A DNA stretch of 64,000 nt, taken from the NCBI RefSeq assembly GCF_036032445.1, contig NZ_CP107932.1:188501-252500 (forward strand). The letters run 5' to 3'. This DNA is from Nocardia sp. NBC_00416. Its GTDB lineage: Bacteria > Actinomycetota > Actinomycetes > Mycobacteriales > Mycobacteriaceae. The notes beneath the pieces were generated by a model. That model was not told where the DNA came from and made no database searches. It saw nothing but the letters and a program-made list of their open reading frames with translations. Position numbers and translations under genes: made by a program. Positions 16,887-24,786 of the stretch are shown piece after piece. The first letter of the stretch is position 1. Every line of letters begins with the position of its first letter.

Positions 16887-18091
16887 GTAGGCCGCTGGAG
16901 GGGATCACGGTCCTCGAAGTCGCCATGTACGGGTTCGTCCCGTCGGCGGGTGCGGTGCTCGCCGACTGGGGCGCGAATGTGATCAAGGTCGAGCACGCGG
17001 TCACCGGCGATCCGCAGCGCGGCCTGCGCCAGATCGGCAAGTTCAAGGTCGAGGGCGATCCCAACCCGAATATCGAGCACGCCAACCGCGGCAAACGCAG
17101 TATCGGCATCGATATGACGGTCGAAGCGGGCCGCGAAGTGATCCACGAACTGGCGCGGCGCGCGGATGTGTTCCTCACCAGCTTCCTGCCTTCGGCGCGC
17201 GCGAAATTCGGGATAGACGTCGACGATATCCGCAAGGTGAACCCGAAGATCGTGTACGCCCGCGGCAGTGCCCTGGGTCCGCGCGGCCAGGAGTCCGACC
17301 GGGGCGGCTACGACATGACGGCCTTCTGGTGCCGGGGCGGCGTGGCCGCCACCATCACCCCGGAAGGCACCGACGGGATGATCTCGCCGCCCGGCCCGGC
17401 CTTCGGCGACACCATCTCCGGGACGAACCTGGCCGGCGGGATCGCCGCGGCACTGCTGAAGCGGGAGCGGACCGGAGAGCCGTCCGTGGTCGATGTATCG
17501 CTGCTGGGCAGCGGACTGTGGTCGCTCGGTCATACTGTCGCGCTGTCGGCGTATCAGGGCGAACCGATGCTGGCGCCGCCGCCCGGCACGCACGGCGCGA
17601 TGTCGAACCCGCTGTCGGGCCTTTACCGCACGGCCGACGACCGCTATCTCTCGTTCGTCATGCTGCAACCCGGCAAGTTCTGGGCCGACGTGTGCCGGCA
17701 TATCGACCGCCCGGAGCTGGCGCAAGACCCACGCTTCGCCGACGCGGCGCAGATCGCGGTCAATACCGACGCCGGGGTCGAGATCCTGCGCGAGGCCATC
17801 GCGAAACGCACGCTGGCCGAATGGACGAAGAAATTCGCCACACTCAAGGGCCCCTGGGCTCCGGTCCAGGATTCCCATCAAGTGGGTCAGGACGATCAGA
17901 TCAGGTCCAACGAATACATCCTCCCCGCAGGGGAATTGGAGCTGGTTTCCAGTCCGGTGCAATTCGACGTCACCGCTCCGGAACTGCGGCCGGGCCCGGA
18001 GTTCGCCGCCCAGACCGACGAGGTTCTGCTCGAGCTCGGGCTGGACTGGGACCGGATCATCGAATTGAAGACCAGCGGGGCGGTGGCCTGA
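16883..18091 (+). CDS. Family III CoA-transferase (CaiB/BaiF type), 402 aa
   Basis: Transfers CoA between carboxylic acids. N-terminal GITVLEVAMYGFVPSAG and VLADWGANVIKVEH are family hallmarks; the catalytic Asp is in GGYDMTAFWCRGG near residue 145. The GTG start overlaps the aldehyde dehydrogenase stop (GTGA), showing translational coupling. Activation of the acid made by that enzyme is the most economical role. In bile-acid and carnitine metabolism related enzymes recycle CoA between substrate and product; the donor here is unknown. Confidence 0.9.
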   Translation: MSRPLEGITVLEVAMYGFVPSAGAVLADWGANVIKVEHAVTGDPQRGLRQIGKFKVEGDPNPNIEHANRGKRSIGIDMTVEAGREVIHELARRADVFLTSFLPSARAKFGIDVDDIRKVNPKIVYARGSALGPRGQESDRGGYDMTAFWCRGGVAATITPEGTDGMISPPGPAFGDTISGTNLAGGIAAALLKRERTGEPSVVDVSLLGSGLWSLGHTVALSAYQGEPMLAPPPGTHGAMSNPLSGLYRTADDRYLSFVMLQPGKFWADVCRHIDRPELAQDPRFADAAQIAVNTDAGVEILREAIAKRTLAEWTKKFATLKGPWAPVQDSHQVGQDDQIRSNEYILPAGELELVSSPVQFDVTAPELRPGPEFAAQTDEVLLELGLDWDRIIELKTSGAVA

Positions 18092-18124
18092 GGGGGTGCG
18101 AGCGGCGTGGCGTCGGGGTCTCGA

Positions 18125-18161
18125 CGACTCCGGCGCCGCTCCTCGGTGCACCGCGGAGTCG
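18125..18161 (+). terminator. Possible terminator after the CoA-transferase
   Basis: Inverted repeat with perfect 8-nt arms (CGACTCCG at 18125, CGGAGTCG at 18154) and a 21-nt GC-rich loop, 33 bp after the CoA-transferase stop. No T-run follows. Confidence 0.35.
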
Positions 18162-18278
18162 GAGCGTTGCTGCCAACCGGCCACGTCCGGTGGAAAAACA
18201 TTGGTGGAAGACGAGTTTCGGATCGGCGCGACTCGCGAACCTCGGCGCAGACCTGATTCCGCACGCTATATTTCGGTT

Positions 18279-18911
18279 GTGACCATCGACCCCACCCCGG
18301 ACGGCGCCGGACCACGATGGCAGCAGTGGCGGCATCTGACCGCCGCAGGTATCGCACCGATACAGCGCGGCCTGATCGAAGCCGAGGGGCGTGCCCGGAC
18401 GATCCGCAACTATCAGGATCAGATCGTTCCCGGGCTCTTGCAGACCGAACCGTACGCTCGCGCGATTCTGAACACCTGCATCGAATTCACCGGTTCGTTG
18501 GACGATATCGATGACGCGGTCGCCGCGCGGATGGCGCGGCAGCAGGTCCTGCGCAGTGAAGACCACCGGTTCGGCGTGCTGCTGGCCGAACAGGTGCTGT
18601 ACACCGGTGTCGGGAGCGCCGAGGTGATGCGAGGGCAGTTGGAATACCTGCTCGACGTCATGGATCTGCCTCGGCAGGAGCTGGGCATTGTTCCGCAGGA
18701 CGCCGGCTTCGTCTACACGACTACCGGTTTCGTCATCATGGACGAGCGCACAGTCGAGGTCGAAACGATATCGGCGAACCTCACCGTTACCCGGCCGAGC
18801 GAGCTCGAGTGCTACGAGAAAGTGTGGCGGAGGCTGAGCGAGCGAGCGGTTCTCGGGGACGAGGCGCGAGCGCTGATCGACAGGGCTTTGGTTCGGCTGC
18901 GCCCGATGTGA
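18279..18911 (+). CDS. DUF5753 protein lacking an HTH domain, 210 aa
   Basis: The whole protein corresponds to DUF5753, the C-terminal domain of XRE-type regulators abundant in nocardiae and streptomycetes: RTIRNYQDQIVPGLLQTEPY, VAARMARQQVL, LLAEQVLYT, then the strand-rich end. The usual N-terminal helix-turn-helix is absent, and the 180 bp upstream do not encode one in any frame I could read. GTG 18279 follows a TATATT element by 6 nt, so the message may be leaderless. Without DNA binding it may act as a partner or titrator of full-length homologues, or be a decayed copy. Confidence 0.72.
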   Translation: MTIDPTPDGAGPRWQQWRHLTAAGIAPIQRGLIEAEGRARTIRNYQDQIVPGLLQTEPYARAILNTCIEFTGSLDDIDDAVAARMARQQVLRSEDHRFGVLLAEQVLYTGVGSAEVMRGQLEYLLDVMDLPRQELGIVPQDAGFVYTTTGFVIMDERTVEVETISANLTVTRPSELECYEKVWRRLSERAVLGDEARALIDRALVRLRPM

Positions 18912-19185
18912 CTGTTGCGCAGCTCGGCGACCGGTGATCTGGCGACACCGTACGAGGCCGGGGCAGACTGGCCGACGCCCTCGGTCGCAGCCTGGTGACC
19001 GTCGACGCTGCTGGTCGCGGCACGGTTCTGATCGGTAAGACCTGTGTCGACGGCATCGTCGTCGGCTATATGATCACCCTGCACAGCCCGCCCGATGGTG
19101 TGCGGGAAGAGCGGCGCAGCGCCGACTCGGCGTCGGAGTTCGGACCCGGCGTTGCAGTGGGTCGGAAGTGCTGAAGTCGGCGGCA

Positions 19186-20124
19186 TCAGTCTTTCTCGTC
19201 GCCGGTGATGAATTCCGTGATCGCCGCGGCCGTGGTGTCCGGTCGCTCGAAATGCGGCAGGTGTCCGACCCCGTCGAGGAATCGGACGTCGGCGCGGGAG
19301 AACACGTCGGTGACCAGTTCGCGGCTCGGCACCGGAGTGATCCGGTCGTCGGTTCCCCACAGGATCTGCAGCGGAATACCCCGGGTGTCGAGGTATCGGT
19401 ACAGGTATTCGGCGCTGTGGATCGGCACGTTGCGCAGCGCCGACAGCAGCGCCCGTTTGAACCCCCGGTACCGGAGTTCGGGCCGGAATCGTGTCGCGAC
19501 CCGCGCGACGACGGAGGCGTCCGCGGAATATCCCGGAATACGTGCGATCAGGGCCCGATCCCCGACGATCTTGAAGAACGGCTGACCGACCACCGGGAGC
19601 ATGGCGGCCTTCAGACCGGGGCTGATCGGAACGCCGAAACCGTCCGGGGCGATCATGCACACCCGTGCGACGCGGCGCGGATTGCGCACGGCGAATTCGG
19701 CGGCGATCGGACCGCCGAACGCCAGCGCGACGATCGTGATCGGGCGGTCGATGCCGAGCTGGTCGAGCAGTTCGAGGATCTGGGTCTCGAACAGGTCGTA
19801 GTCGTAGTCGACATCCGGTCGGTCGCTGAACCCGATTCCGTATCGGTCGTAGCGGATCGCCCGGGCGCCGGCGGCCGCGATGCGTTCGAACAGGCCGTCC
19901 CAGATCCACTGCGACAAAGTCGCGCCCGGAATGAACAGGACCGGTTCCCCTGCCGTGGGGCCGGTGACTTCGTAGTGGGTGATGCCGTGACTCAAACGCG
20001 TGAACGATCCGGGTTCGTCCTGCCGGGCCGCCGGCCCCATCGGCACAGGTTCGTCGCGCAGATACCGCACCAGCGGCAGGGCCACACCCGCGCCGAGTAG
20101 AACGGTTCGGATACCGAAGCCCAT
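19186..20124 (-). CDS. Alpha/beta hydrolase-fold protein with Ala at the nucleophile position, 312 aa
   Basis: An N-terminal hydrophobic helix (residues 4-22) may anchor it to the membrane. The fold is clear: oxyanion loop FIPGATLSQWIWD, RYDRYGIGFSDRP, acid turn GTDDRITP and late His in GVGHLPHFERP. At the nucleophile elbow, where relatives have G-x-S-x-G, it reads VALAFGGP, with Ala135 in place of Ser. It is therefore probably not a Ser hydrolase, or it has a non-hydrolytic role. ATG 20124 is chosen because of GGAGACG upstream. It is divergent from the TetR gene at 20267, which probably regulates it. Confidence 0.85.
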   Translation of the reverse strand: MGFGIRTVLLGAGVALPLVRYLRDEPVPMGPAARQDEPGSFTRLSHGITHYEVTGPTAGEPVLFIPGATLSQWIWDGLFERIAAAGARAIRYDRYGIGFSDRPDVDYDYDLFETQILELLDQLGIDRPITIVALAFGGPIAAEFAVRNPRRVARVCMIAPDGFGVPISPGLKAAMLPVVGQPFFKIVGDRALIARIPGYSADASVVARVATRFRPELRYRGFKRALLSALRNVPIHSAEYLYRYLDTRGIPLQILWGTDDRITPVPSRELVTDVFSRADVRFLDGVGHLPHFERPDTTAAAITEFITGDEKD

Positions 20125-20215
20125 CGAGGCGTCTCCTTCGTTGTGGCCGGCACATCGGCGGGCCGTCCGGCGCGGCGCGCAACCGCCACAATTCCTTGCA
20201 CAATCGTTCAACAAA

Positions 20216-20232
20216 CTAGAGCGCTAAGCTAG
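20216..20232. promoter_or_regulatory. Likely TetR operator, CTAG-flanked palindrome
   Basis: CTAGAGCGCTAAGCTAG lies in the 142-bp gap between the divergent hydrolase and TetR genes, 34 bp before the TetR start. It has CTAG ends around a central AGCGCT. A second TTCAA-type repeat flanks it (GTTCAACA to the left, GTTCAAGG to the right). Confidence 0.45.
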
Positions 20233-20266
20233 CACGACTGTTCAAGGAATGGAAAGGGGTGCGGTG

Positions 20267-20854
20267 ATGGCACGGCCGGTGGATCACGAACGACGGGCCC
20301 GGCTCCTCGAGGCCGCGGGCGACTATGTCATCGAGAACGGCCTGTCCGATCTGTCGCTGCGACCGTTGGCCCGTGAACTCGGCGTCACCACCACCACCCT
20401 GGTGCATCACTTCGGCAGTCGGGACCAACTCCTCACCGCGATCATCGGCCAGGTCCGCGACCGGATGCGGCAGGCTGTCGATCTCCGGTCCGCGCGCGAC
20501 GCGGATCCGCGCGCCCTCATCACCCGAGCATGGAAGTGGCTGTCCGACCCACAGCACGCGCCCCTGTACCGGCTGCTGTTCGAAATCTACGGAAACGCCC
20601 TCCAGCAGCCCGCGACCTACCAGCCCTTCCTCGCGCACATCGTCGACGACTGGCTGGACATCCTGACCGTCGCATTCGAAGCCGACGGCGACGACCACGA
20701 GACCGCGACCGCCAAGGCCACCCTGGCCGTCGCCGCCGCCCGCGGCCTGCTGCTCGATCTGCTCACCACCGGCGAAACCGGCCGCGTCACCGCGGCATTC
20801 GATATCTACATGACCGCACTCGGCGGGAACCGGGGCGCGGAGGCGAACGGTTGA
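20267..20854 (+). CDS. TetR-family transcriptional regulator, 195 aa
   Basis: N-terminal helix-turn-helix LSLRPLARELGVTTTTLVHHFGS (about residues 32-54) followed by an all-helical ligand domain. ATG 20267 is preferred to 20249 because GAAAGGGG lies just upstream of it. It is divergent from the Ser-less alpha/beta hydrolase and probably represses it through the palindrome at 20216. Ligand unknown. Confidence 0.9.
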   Translation: MARPVDHERRARLLEAAGDYVIENGLSDLSLRPLARELGVTTTTLVHHFGSRDQLLTAIIGQVRDRMRQAVDLRSARDADPRALITRAWKWLSDPQHAPLYRLLFEIYGNALQQPATYQPFLAHIVDDWLDILTVAFEADGDDHETATAKATLAVAAARGLLLDLLTTGETGRVTAAFDIYMTALGGNRGAEANG

Positions 20855-20912
20855 TCGACCGGATCGACGCTCCGGGGTCTGCCCGGGCGCTCTGATATTT
20901 GCGAAACAATTT

Positions 20913-21122
20913 CTACGACAACAGTATTGCGGCGTCAACCGGAGTGGGTCTTGCTTTTACCTCGGGTCGAGGCACGGTCCGGGCCGCCTTGTTGCGGAAG
21001 GTCTCGACGGCTTCTTGCGACTCCCAGCGCTCGAAGATGTTGATCCGGCCGGGGTCGATCAGGTCGGCGGAGATGGCGATGTCGAGGCAACCGGCCGCCC
21101 GGCGACCCTGCTCGACGTTCAT
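20913..21122 (-). pseudogene. 5'-truncated antibiotic-biosynthesis-monooxygenase (ABM) domain
   Basis: 69 codons encode the C-terminal half of an ABM ferredoxin-like domain (EQGRRAAGCLDIAISADL, then INIFERWESQEAVETFRNKA). The first two strands of the domain, normally about 25-30 residues, are missing upstream of ATG 21122. It could still be translated, but a half domain is unlikely to be active. I read it as a gene remnant; loss of the 5' part through an old deletion is inferred. Confidence 0.6.
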
Positions 21123-21302
21123 CGGTGGCCCACTCGGCCGCCCGGTGACAGCCGGGCAAGCGTCGGCCCGGCCCGCAGCTGAGCACGGGCAGATCAACGG
21201 ACCGTAAGGGATGCGCCGGGCCGCCTCCGAGGCCTGTCCAGGCCCAAATCGCTGTGTTTGGCTGGTGTTCGCACCGACTCGATTCTTGGAGGCGAACACC
21301 TT

Positions 21303-21536
21303 TTGCGAAAAATATCCATGACGCTGAGCGCGGCCGTGATGATGACCCTTGCGTCGCTGGCGTTCGGGGCGGGAACGGCCTCGGCGGATCATTACGTCGG
21401 CCGATTCTCGTCGCAGTCCGCCTGCGTCAACGAAGGCAAGCGGCTGGTGAACATCCAGAGCGCGGCCTACACGAGATACCGCTGCCAGCACAAGGGCGGC
21501 TGGCAGCTGTATCTCTTCAATCTGGCGCCACGTTGA
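21303..21536 (+). CDS. Small secreted protein, 77 aa precursor
   Basis: Begins with RKISMTLSAAVMMTLASLA, a good signal peptide, with a likely cut after ASA before DHYVGRF. The mature part of about 50 residues has two Cys (SACVNEG and YRCQHKGGW), which could form one disulfide. TTG 21303 is chosen because GGAGG lies 10 nt upstream; ATG 21318 is an alternative. Function unknown; small disulfide proteins of this kind are common in nocardiae and mycobacteria. Confidence 0.68.
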   Translation: MRKISMTLSAAVMMTLASLAFGAGTASADHYVGRFSSQSACVNEGKRLVNIQSAAYTRYRCQHKGGWQLYLFNLAPR

Positions 21537-21665
21537 GAGATGACGCCACGGTGACAGTGTCCGGCCGTCGGTCGGGACTCCGCACCGGTTCCGAGGTATG
21601 AGCTCCTCTTCGTGTACCGGCACGGCCGCGGCGAACATCGCGCGCGGTCGTGCCCCCGGATTTTG

Positions 21666-21923
21666 TCAGCTGCTTTCGCAGCCGATCCCGTTGCCGTCCC
21701 GGTCGAGGTCGTATTCGTCGGGGCCGATCACCCGGACTCGCCCGGTGTAGGCCGGTCCGTTACCGCTGCCTCCTTCGCAATCGACGTCACTGGTGATAGG
21801 AACGCAGGGGTCGTAGGAGGCGTGACATCCGCCCGACTGTGCTGAGGCTGTCTGCGTGGCCCCGACCAGGCCGAACGACGCGGCGGCGAGAGCGGTGGCG
21901 CCGAGGACGGCGAGTGTTCTCAT
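21666..21923 (-). CDS. Secreted excalibur-type protein, 85 aa precursor
   Basis: Signal peptide MRTLAVLGATALAAASFGLV with likely cut at ASA before QSGG. The mature part has Cys in GGCHASYDPC, VDCEGG, and ends YDLDRDGNGIGCES, an excalibur-type calcium loop. ATG 21923 with GAAGGAAG upstream is preferred over a longer reading. It converges with the small secreted protein at 21303. Extracellular; role unknown. It shares the C-terminal motif with the lipoprotein at 5700 but not its linker. Confidence 0.8.
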   Translation of the reverse strand: MRTLAVLGATALAAASFGLVGATQTASAQSGGCHASYDPCVPITSDVDCEGGSGNGPAYTGRVRVIGPDEYDLDRDGNGIGCESS

Positions 21924-22141
21924 GAAAGACTTCCTTCGGGGAGATTCAGGGAGATCGACGAACGGCAGAAAGTCTCGCACGGTGGAAGGCGCCATCGAAC
22001 GCTTTTACCGGAAAATAGACCTTTAAAATAATGCGCTACTCATCGAGTGCCGGCCGCAGGGCTCCGGACCCCGGGAATCGACCCGGCGGGCGGGGTGTTG
22101 TTCCGTGCACATCCCGCCCGAAACGTCTCGGAGGCCGCCCC

Positions 22142-22579
22142 ATGACGACACCCAGCGTGAACGGATTGATCGACACCACAACGGAATTCGGCGCCCACAT
22201 CGCCGAGCGCCTGGAACGCGAACAGATCGTGTGGCTGAGCACCGTCGGCCCCAGCGGTACCCCGCAGCCGAACCCGGTGTGGTTCCACTGGCACGACGGG
22301 GCCTTTCTCGTCTTCAGCCAGCCCGACCGGCCGAAGCTCCGCAATATCGCGCGCAACCCGCGGGTGGCGCTCCACTTCGACAGCAACGGGGCCGGGGGAG
22401 ACATCGTGGTCTTCGGCGGCGCCGCTCGGATCGAAATGAGCGTCGGCCCGGACGAGGTCACGGCCTATCTCGACAAGTACGAGGAGGGGCTGGCGGGGCT
22501 GTCCATGACCGGCGATCAGTTCCGCGCCGAATATTCGGTACCCATCCGGGTCGTCCCCGACCGAGTGCGCGGGTTCTGA
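22142..22579 (+). CDS. PPOX-class F420-dependent oxidoreductase (Rv3369-like), 145 aa
   Basis: Split-barrel flavin/F420-binding protein of the pyridoxamine-phosphate-oxidase superfamily. IVWLSTVGPSGTPQPNPVWF and LVFSQPDRPKLRNIARNPRVAL are the typical first strands and cofactor-phosphate loop; the C-terminus IRVVPDRVRGF is also usual. Members of this mycobacterial type bind F420 and reduce diverse substrates. It stands alone, with no operon partner. Confidence 0.82.
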   Translation: MTTPSVNGLIDTTTEFGAHIAERLEREQIVWLSTVGPSGTPQPNPVWFHWHDGAFLVFSQPDRPKLRNIARNPRVALHFDSNGAGGDIVVFGGAARIEMSVGPDEVTAYLDKYEEGLAGLSMTGDQFRAEYSVPIRVVPDRVRGF

Positions 22580-22613
22580 CCAGGGGCTCCGCTCCCGCAA
22601 ACCCCCGCGGGGT

Positions 22614-22703
22614 TCAGAATTCCAGATCCGACCAGGGGATCCGGATGTCCTCCCAGGTCATGTACTCCGGGAGGTCGGGGTGGTGAGCCGGAGGGGTGGA
22701 CAT
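22614..22703 (-). pseudogene. Remnant resembling a Uma2-family N-terminus
   Basis: A 29-codon frame ending PDLPEYMTWEDIRIPWSDLEF. The HPDLPEYMTWE stretch resembles the start of Uma2 (DUF820) endonuclease-like proteins of actinobacteria, but the catalytic part is missing. It may be a decayed gene or chance similarity. Confidence 0.3.
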
Positions 22704-22842
22704 GGCCCAATAGTAGACCCGATATTCGCAGCTCATCGAGCCATTCGTATCGCTTCGACCACGGTGGTCCCGCCCGCGCAAACCATACTGCTCGCAGCCC
22801 CGGGGGCGCTCGGGGGCCGCGGGCGATGGCATGGCCGACAGT

Positions 22843-23634
22843 TCAGGATCGGTCCGCGGGCCGCACCCGATGCGGCGCCAGGGTCGGGATTCCGGCGCGC
22901 ACCGCATTCCAGTCGGTGTCCACCTGCCGCGCCAGCGCGCGGGGCAGCCAGGTCCGTCGCTGCGCCTGCTCCCGGACCAGACCGGGAATATCGAGTTCGA
23001 TTCCCGCGGGCGCGCCGGTCGCGGTCAGCCGGTCCACTCGCTGCTGCATGGACTCGAACAGTCGATTGTCGAAATCGGTCACGGCGGCGATGAATTCATC
23101 CGTGGCGACCGATGCACGGCCCGACAGGGGTGCGGTGAACGCGATTTCACCGTCGGGATCAGGGGTGAACTGCCAAGCCACGGTGACAGTGTCCGCGGTA
23201 TCGACGGTGCGCCACCATCGCAGAAAGGGACCGAAACGCAGATACCCGGTGTCGACGCACCGCTGCGCGCAGGCGTCGCAGGCCGCGTCGATCGAGGTGT
23301 CGTTCAGGATCTCGGGATCGTCTGTGTCGGCCCATTCCGCGGCTCCGGCGGCCACGAAGTCCACCAGATCGTCGGGTACGGGTTCGAGGATGTGCGGCAG
23401 CGCATCCAGCATGTCCTCCCATAGCCGCACGACGTAGTAGTCCACCCACGGTGCCTTCGTCCGACGGCCTTCGAGGGGGCGCGCGGCAATGGTCTGTTCG
23501 GCGTATCGCATCAACTCGGTTCCGCCCACCTCGAGGCAGTACCGGCCTTCGGTGAGCCCGAACCAGTGCAGCCTTCGATCGGGACCCCACGGGCCGACCT
23601 CTTCGACCGGCGCCAACTCGAACCGGAATCGCAT
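22843..23634 (-). CDS. DUF5984-family protein, 263 aa
   Basis: The opening RFRFELAPVEEVGPWG followed by LHWFGLTEGRYCLEVGGTELMRY is the signature of DUF5984, a family of unknown function in actinobacteria. A middle Cys pair (AACDACAQRC) and GPFLRWWRTVDTADTV follow, with a C-terminal helical part. No signal peptide. ATG 23634 is chosen because the family starts here; no clear ribosome site is visible. Gene neighbourhood gives no hint of function. Confidence 0.72.
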   Translation of the reverse strand: MRFRFELAPVEEVGPWGPDRRLHWFGLTEGRYCLEVGGTELMRYAEQTIAARPLEGRRTKAPWVDYYVVRLWEDMLDALPHILEPVPDDLVDFVAAGAAEWADTDDPEILNDTSIDAACDACAQRCVDTGYLRFGPFLRWWRTVDTADTVTVAWQFTPDPDGEIAFTAPLSGRASVATDEFIAAVTDFDNRLFESMQQRVDRLTATGAPAGIELDIPGLVREQAQRRTWLPRALARQVDTDWNAVRAGIPTLAPHRVRPADRS

Positions 23635-23767
23635 CATGCGTCGATGCAACCGCATGGCCGAACATGCTGTCGACCGATATTCCGGCCGCGCCGCACCCGG
23701 ACGACCCGGTCTACCCAGGGCTCGGTCTGTTCGGCGATCTCCCAGGGCAGCGGCTCGAATTCTGCCC

Positions 23768-24508
23768 CTACTCGTCATCACTGGTCCGGAGCGGGCCGTC
23801 GGGGTGATCACGCAGGTAATGTCCGAGCCGACCGGCCGCCTCGAGCATGGCGACTCCCCGCGCGGTGAGTTTTCGACGCCATTCGTCGAGGGCGGCGGTC
23901 ACCGCGCCGGCGCCGCCGGCCGTCCGGATCTGTTCGACCACGGCGGCGATGCGTGGCAGGTCGTAGCCCCCGCGCCTCAGGAGGTGGGTCAGTTCGGCGT
24001 CGCGTACATCGGGTGTGTGGTAAACGCGATACCCGGTGGCCGGGTCGCGGGCGGGGGCGAGGATGCCCGCGGCTTCCCAGGCGCGCAGGGTGGCGGGGGT
24101 GACACGGAGGTGGCGCGCGAGTTCGCCGACGGTGCGAATTGTGCGTCCGGGGGAGCGGTCCGCGACGATATCTGCTGCGGGGGTGAGGTGGTCGATCGCC
24201 TTGCGGACCGCGTCCAGCGTTTCGCGGTCGCGGAGCAGTTGACAATGGCCGCGGTCGATGATTTCCAGGGCGCGGTCGAGGTCGCCCCGGTGGAGCTCGG
24301 TCATGATCCGGCCGGCGAGCGCGTGGCCGTAGGCCGCGACCAGGGCGCGGAAGGCGCGCAGTGCTGCCGCGTGCACCGGGGTGTAGACCCGGTAACCGCC
24401 GGCCGTACGTTCGGCCGCCGGGATGAATCCGTTCTGCTCGTAGTTTCGGACGGCCTGCGCCGACAGGCCGTGTTCGCGGGCCAGATCGGATGGTCTCAGT
24501 GTGCTCAC
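23768..24508 (-). CDS. TioE-type MerR-like regulator with two HTH domains, 246 aa
   Basis: Two MerR-like DNA-binding domains in one chain: LRPSDLAREHGLSAQAVRNYEQNG at the N-terminus and TVGELARHLRVTPATLRAWEAAG near residue 125, each followed by the wing YRVY. This arrangement fits the TioE family of actinobacteria. It could bind as a pseudo-dimer. The target is not evident; the gene is flanked by unrelated leftward genes. Confidence 0.85.
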   Translation of the reverse strand: MSTLRPSDLAREHGLSAQAVRNYEQNGFIPAAERTAGGYRVYTPVHAAALRAFRALVAAYGHALAGRIMTELHRGDLDRALEIIDRGHCQLLRDRETLDAVRKAIDHLTPAADIVADRSPGRTIRTVGELARHLRVTPATLRAWEAAGILAPARDPATGYRVYHTPDVRDAELTHLLRRGGYDLPRIAAVVEQIRTAGGAGAVTAALDEWRRKLTARGVAMLEAAGRLGHYLRDHPDGPLRTSDDE

Positions 24509-24699
24509 CGATTCGAGGCTCTACCGTCCGTCGTGCCGGGGCAAGCGGGTCGCGGCCGCCGGTGTAGGACTCACCCGCGTTGCCCGGCGCGGCGACCGCG
24601 GGAACGCGATGCGCGCGTAGAAGTTCCGGGGCGTCGACCTCGTCTCGTCGTCACCGTGCCGTTCCGAAACCGAGCGGCCGCCGGTGCCCACACTGTCGA

Positions 24700-24732
24700 C
24701 CGCCTCCTGGATTCGAGGAATCCAGGAGGCGG
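24700..24732 (-). terminator. Strong hairpin terminator, 15-bp perfect stem, 3-nt loop
   Basis: Arms 24700-24714 and 24718-24732 around GAG, 55 bp after the stop of the amidohydrolase at 24787. It should end the leftward amidohydrolase transcript before the TioE-like gene. Confidence 0.78.
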
Positions 24733-24786
24733 TGTACCGGCAGTCGCGGCAGGGCTCATGAGGGAACGCCCGCCGCACTCCGCGGA

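Noticed and set aside
18998..19174. Small rightward frame VTVDAAGRGTVLIG... after the DUF5753 gene
   Set aside because: A DUF397-like partner often follows such genes, but this frame has no matching motif and no ribosome site; coding is not supported.
20855..20912. Possible terminator after the TetR gene (CTCCGGGG...CCCGGGCG)
   Set aside because: The arms do not pair in register over a useful length.
23667..23807. Rightward frame MLSTDIPAAPHPDDPVYPG...
   Set aside because: It has codon use like a gene fragment but no ribosome site, overlaps the TioE-like gene and shows no recognised family.
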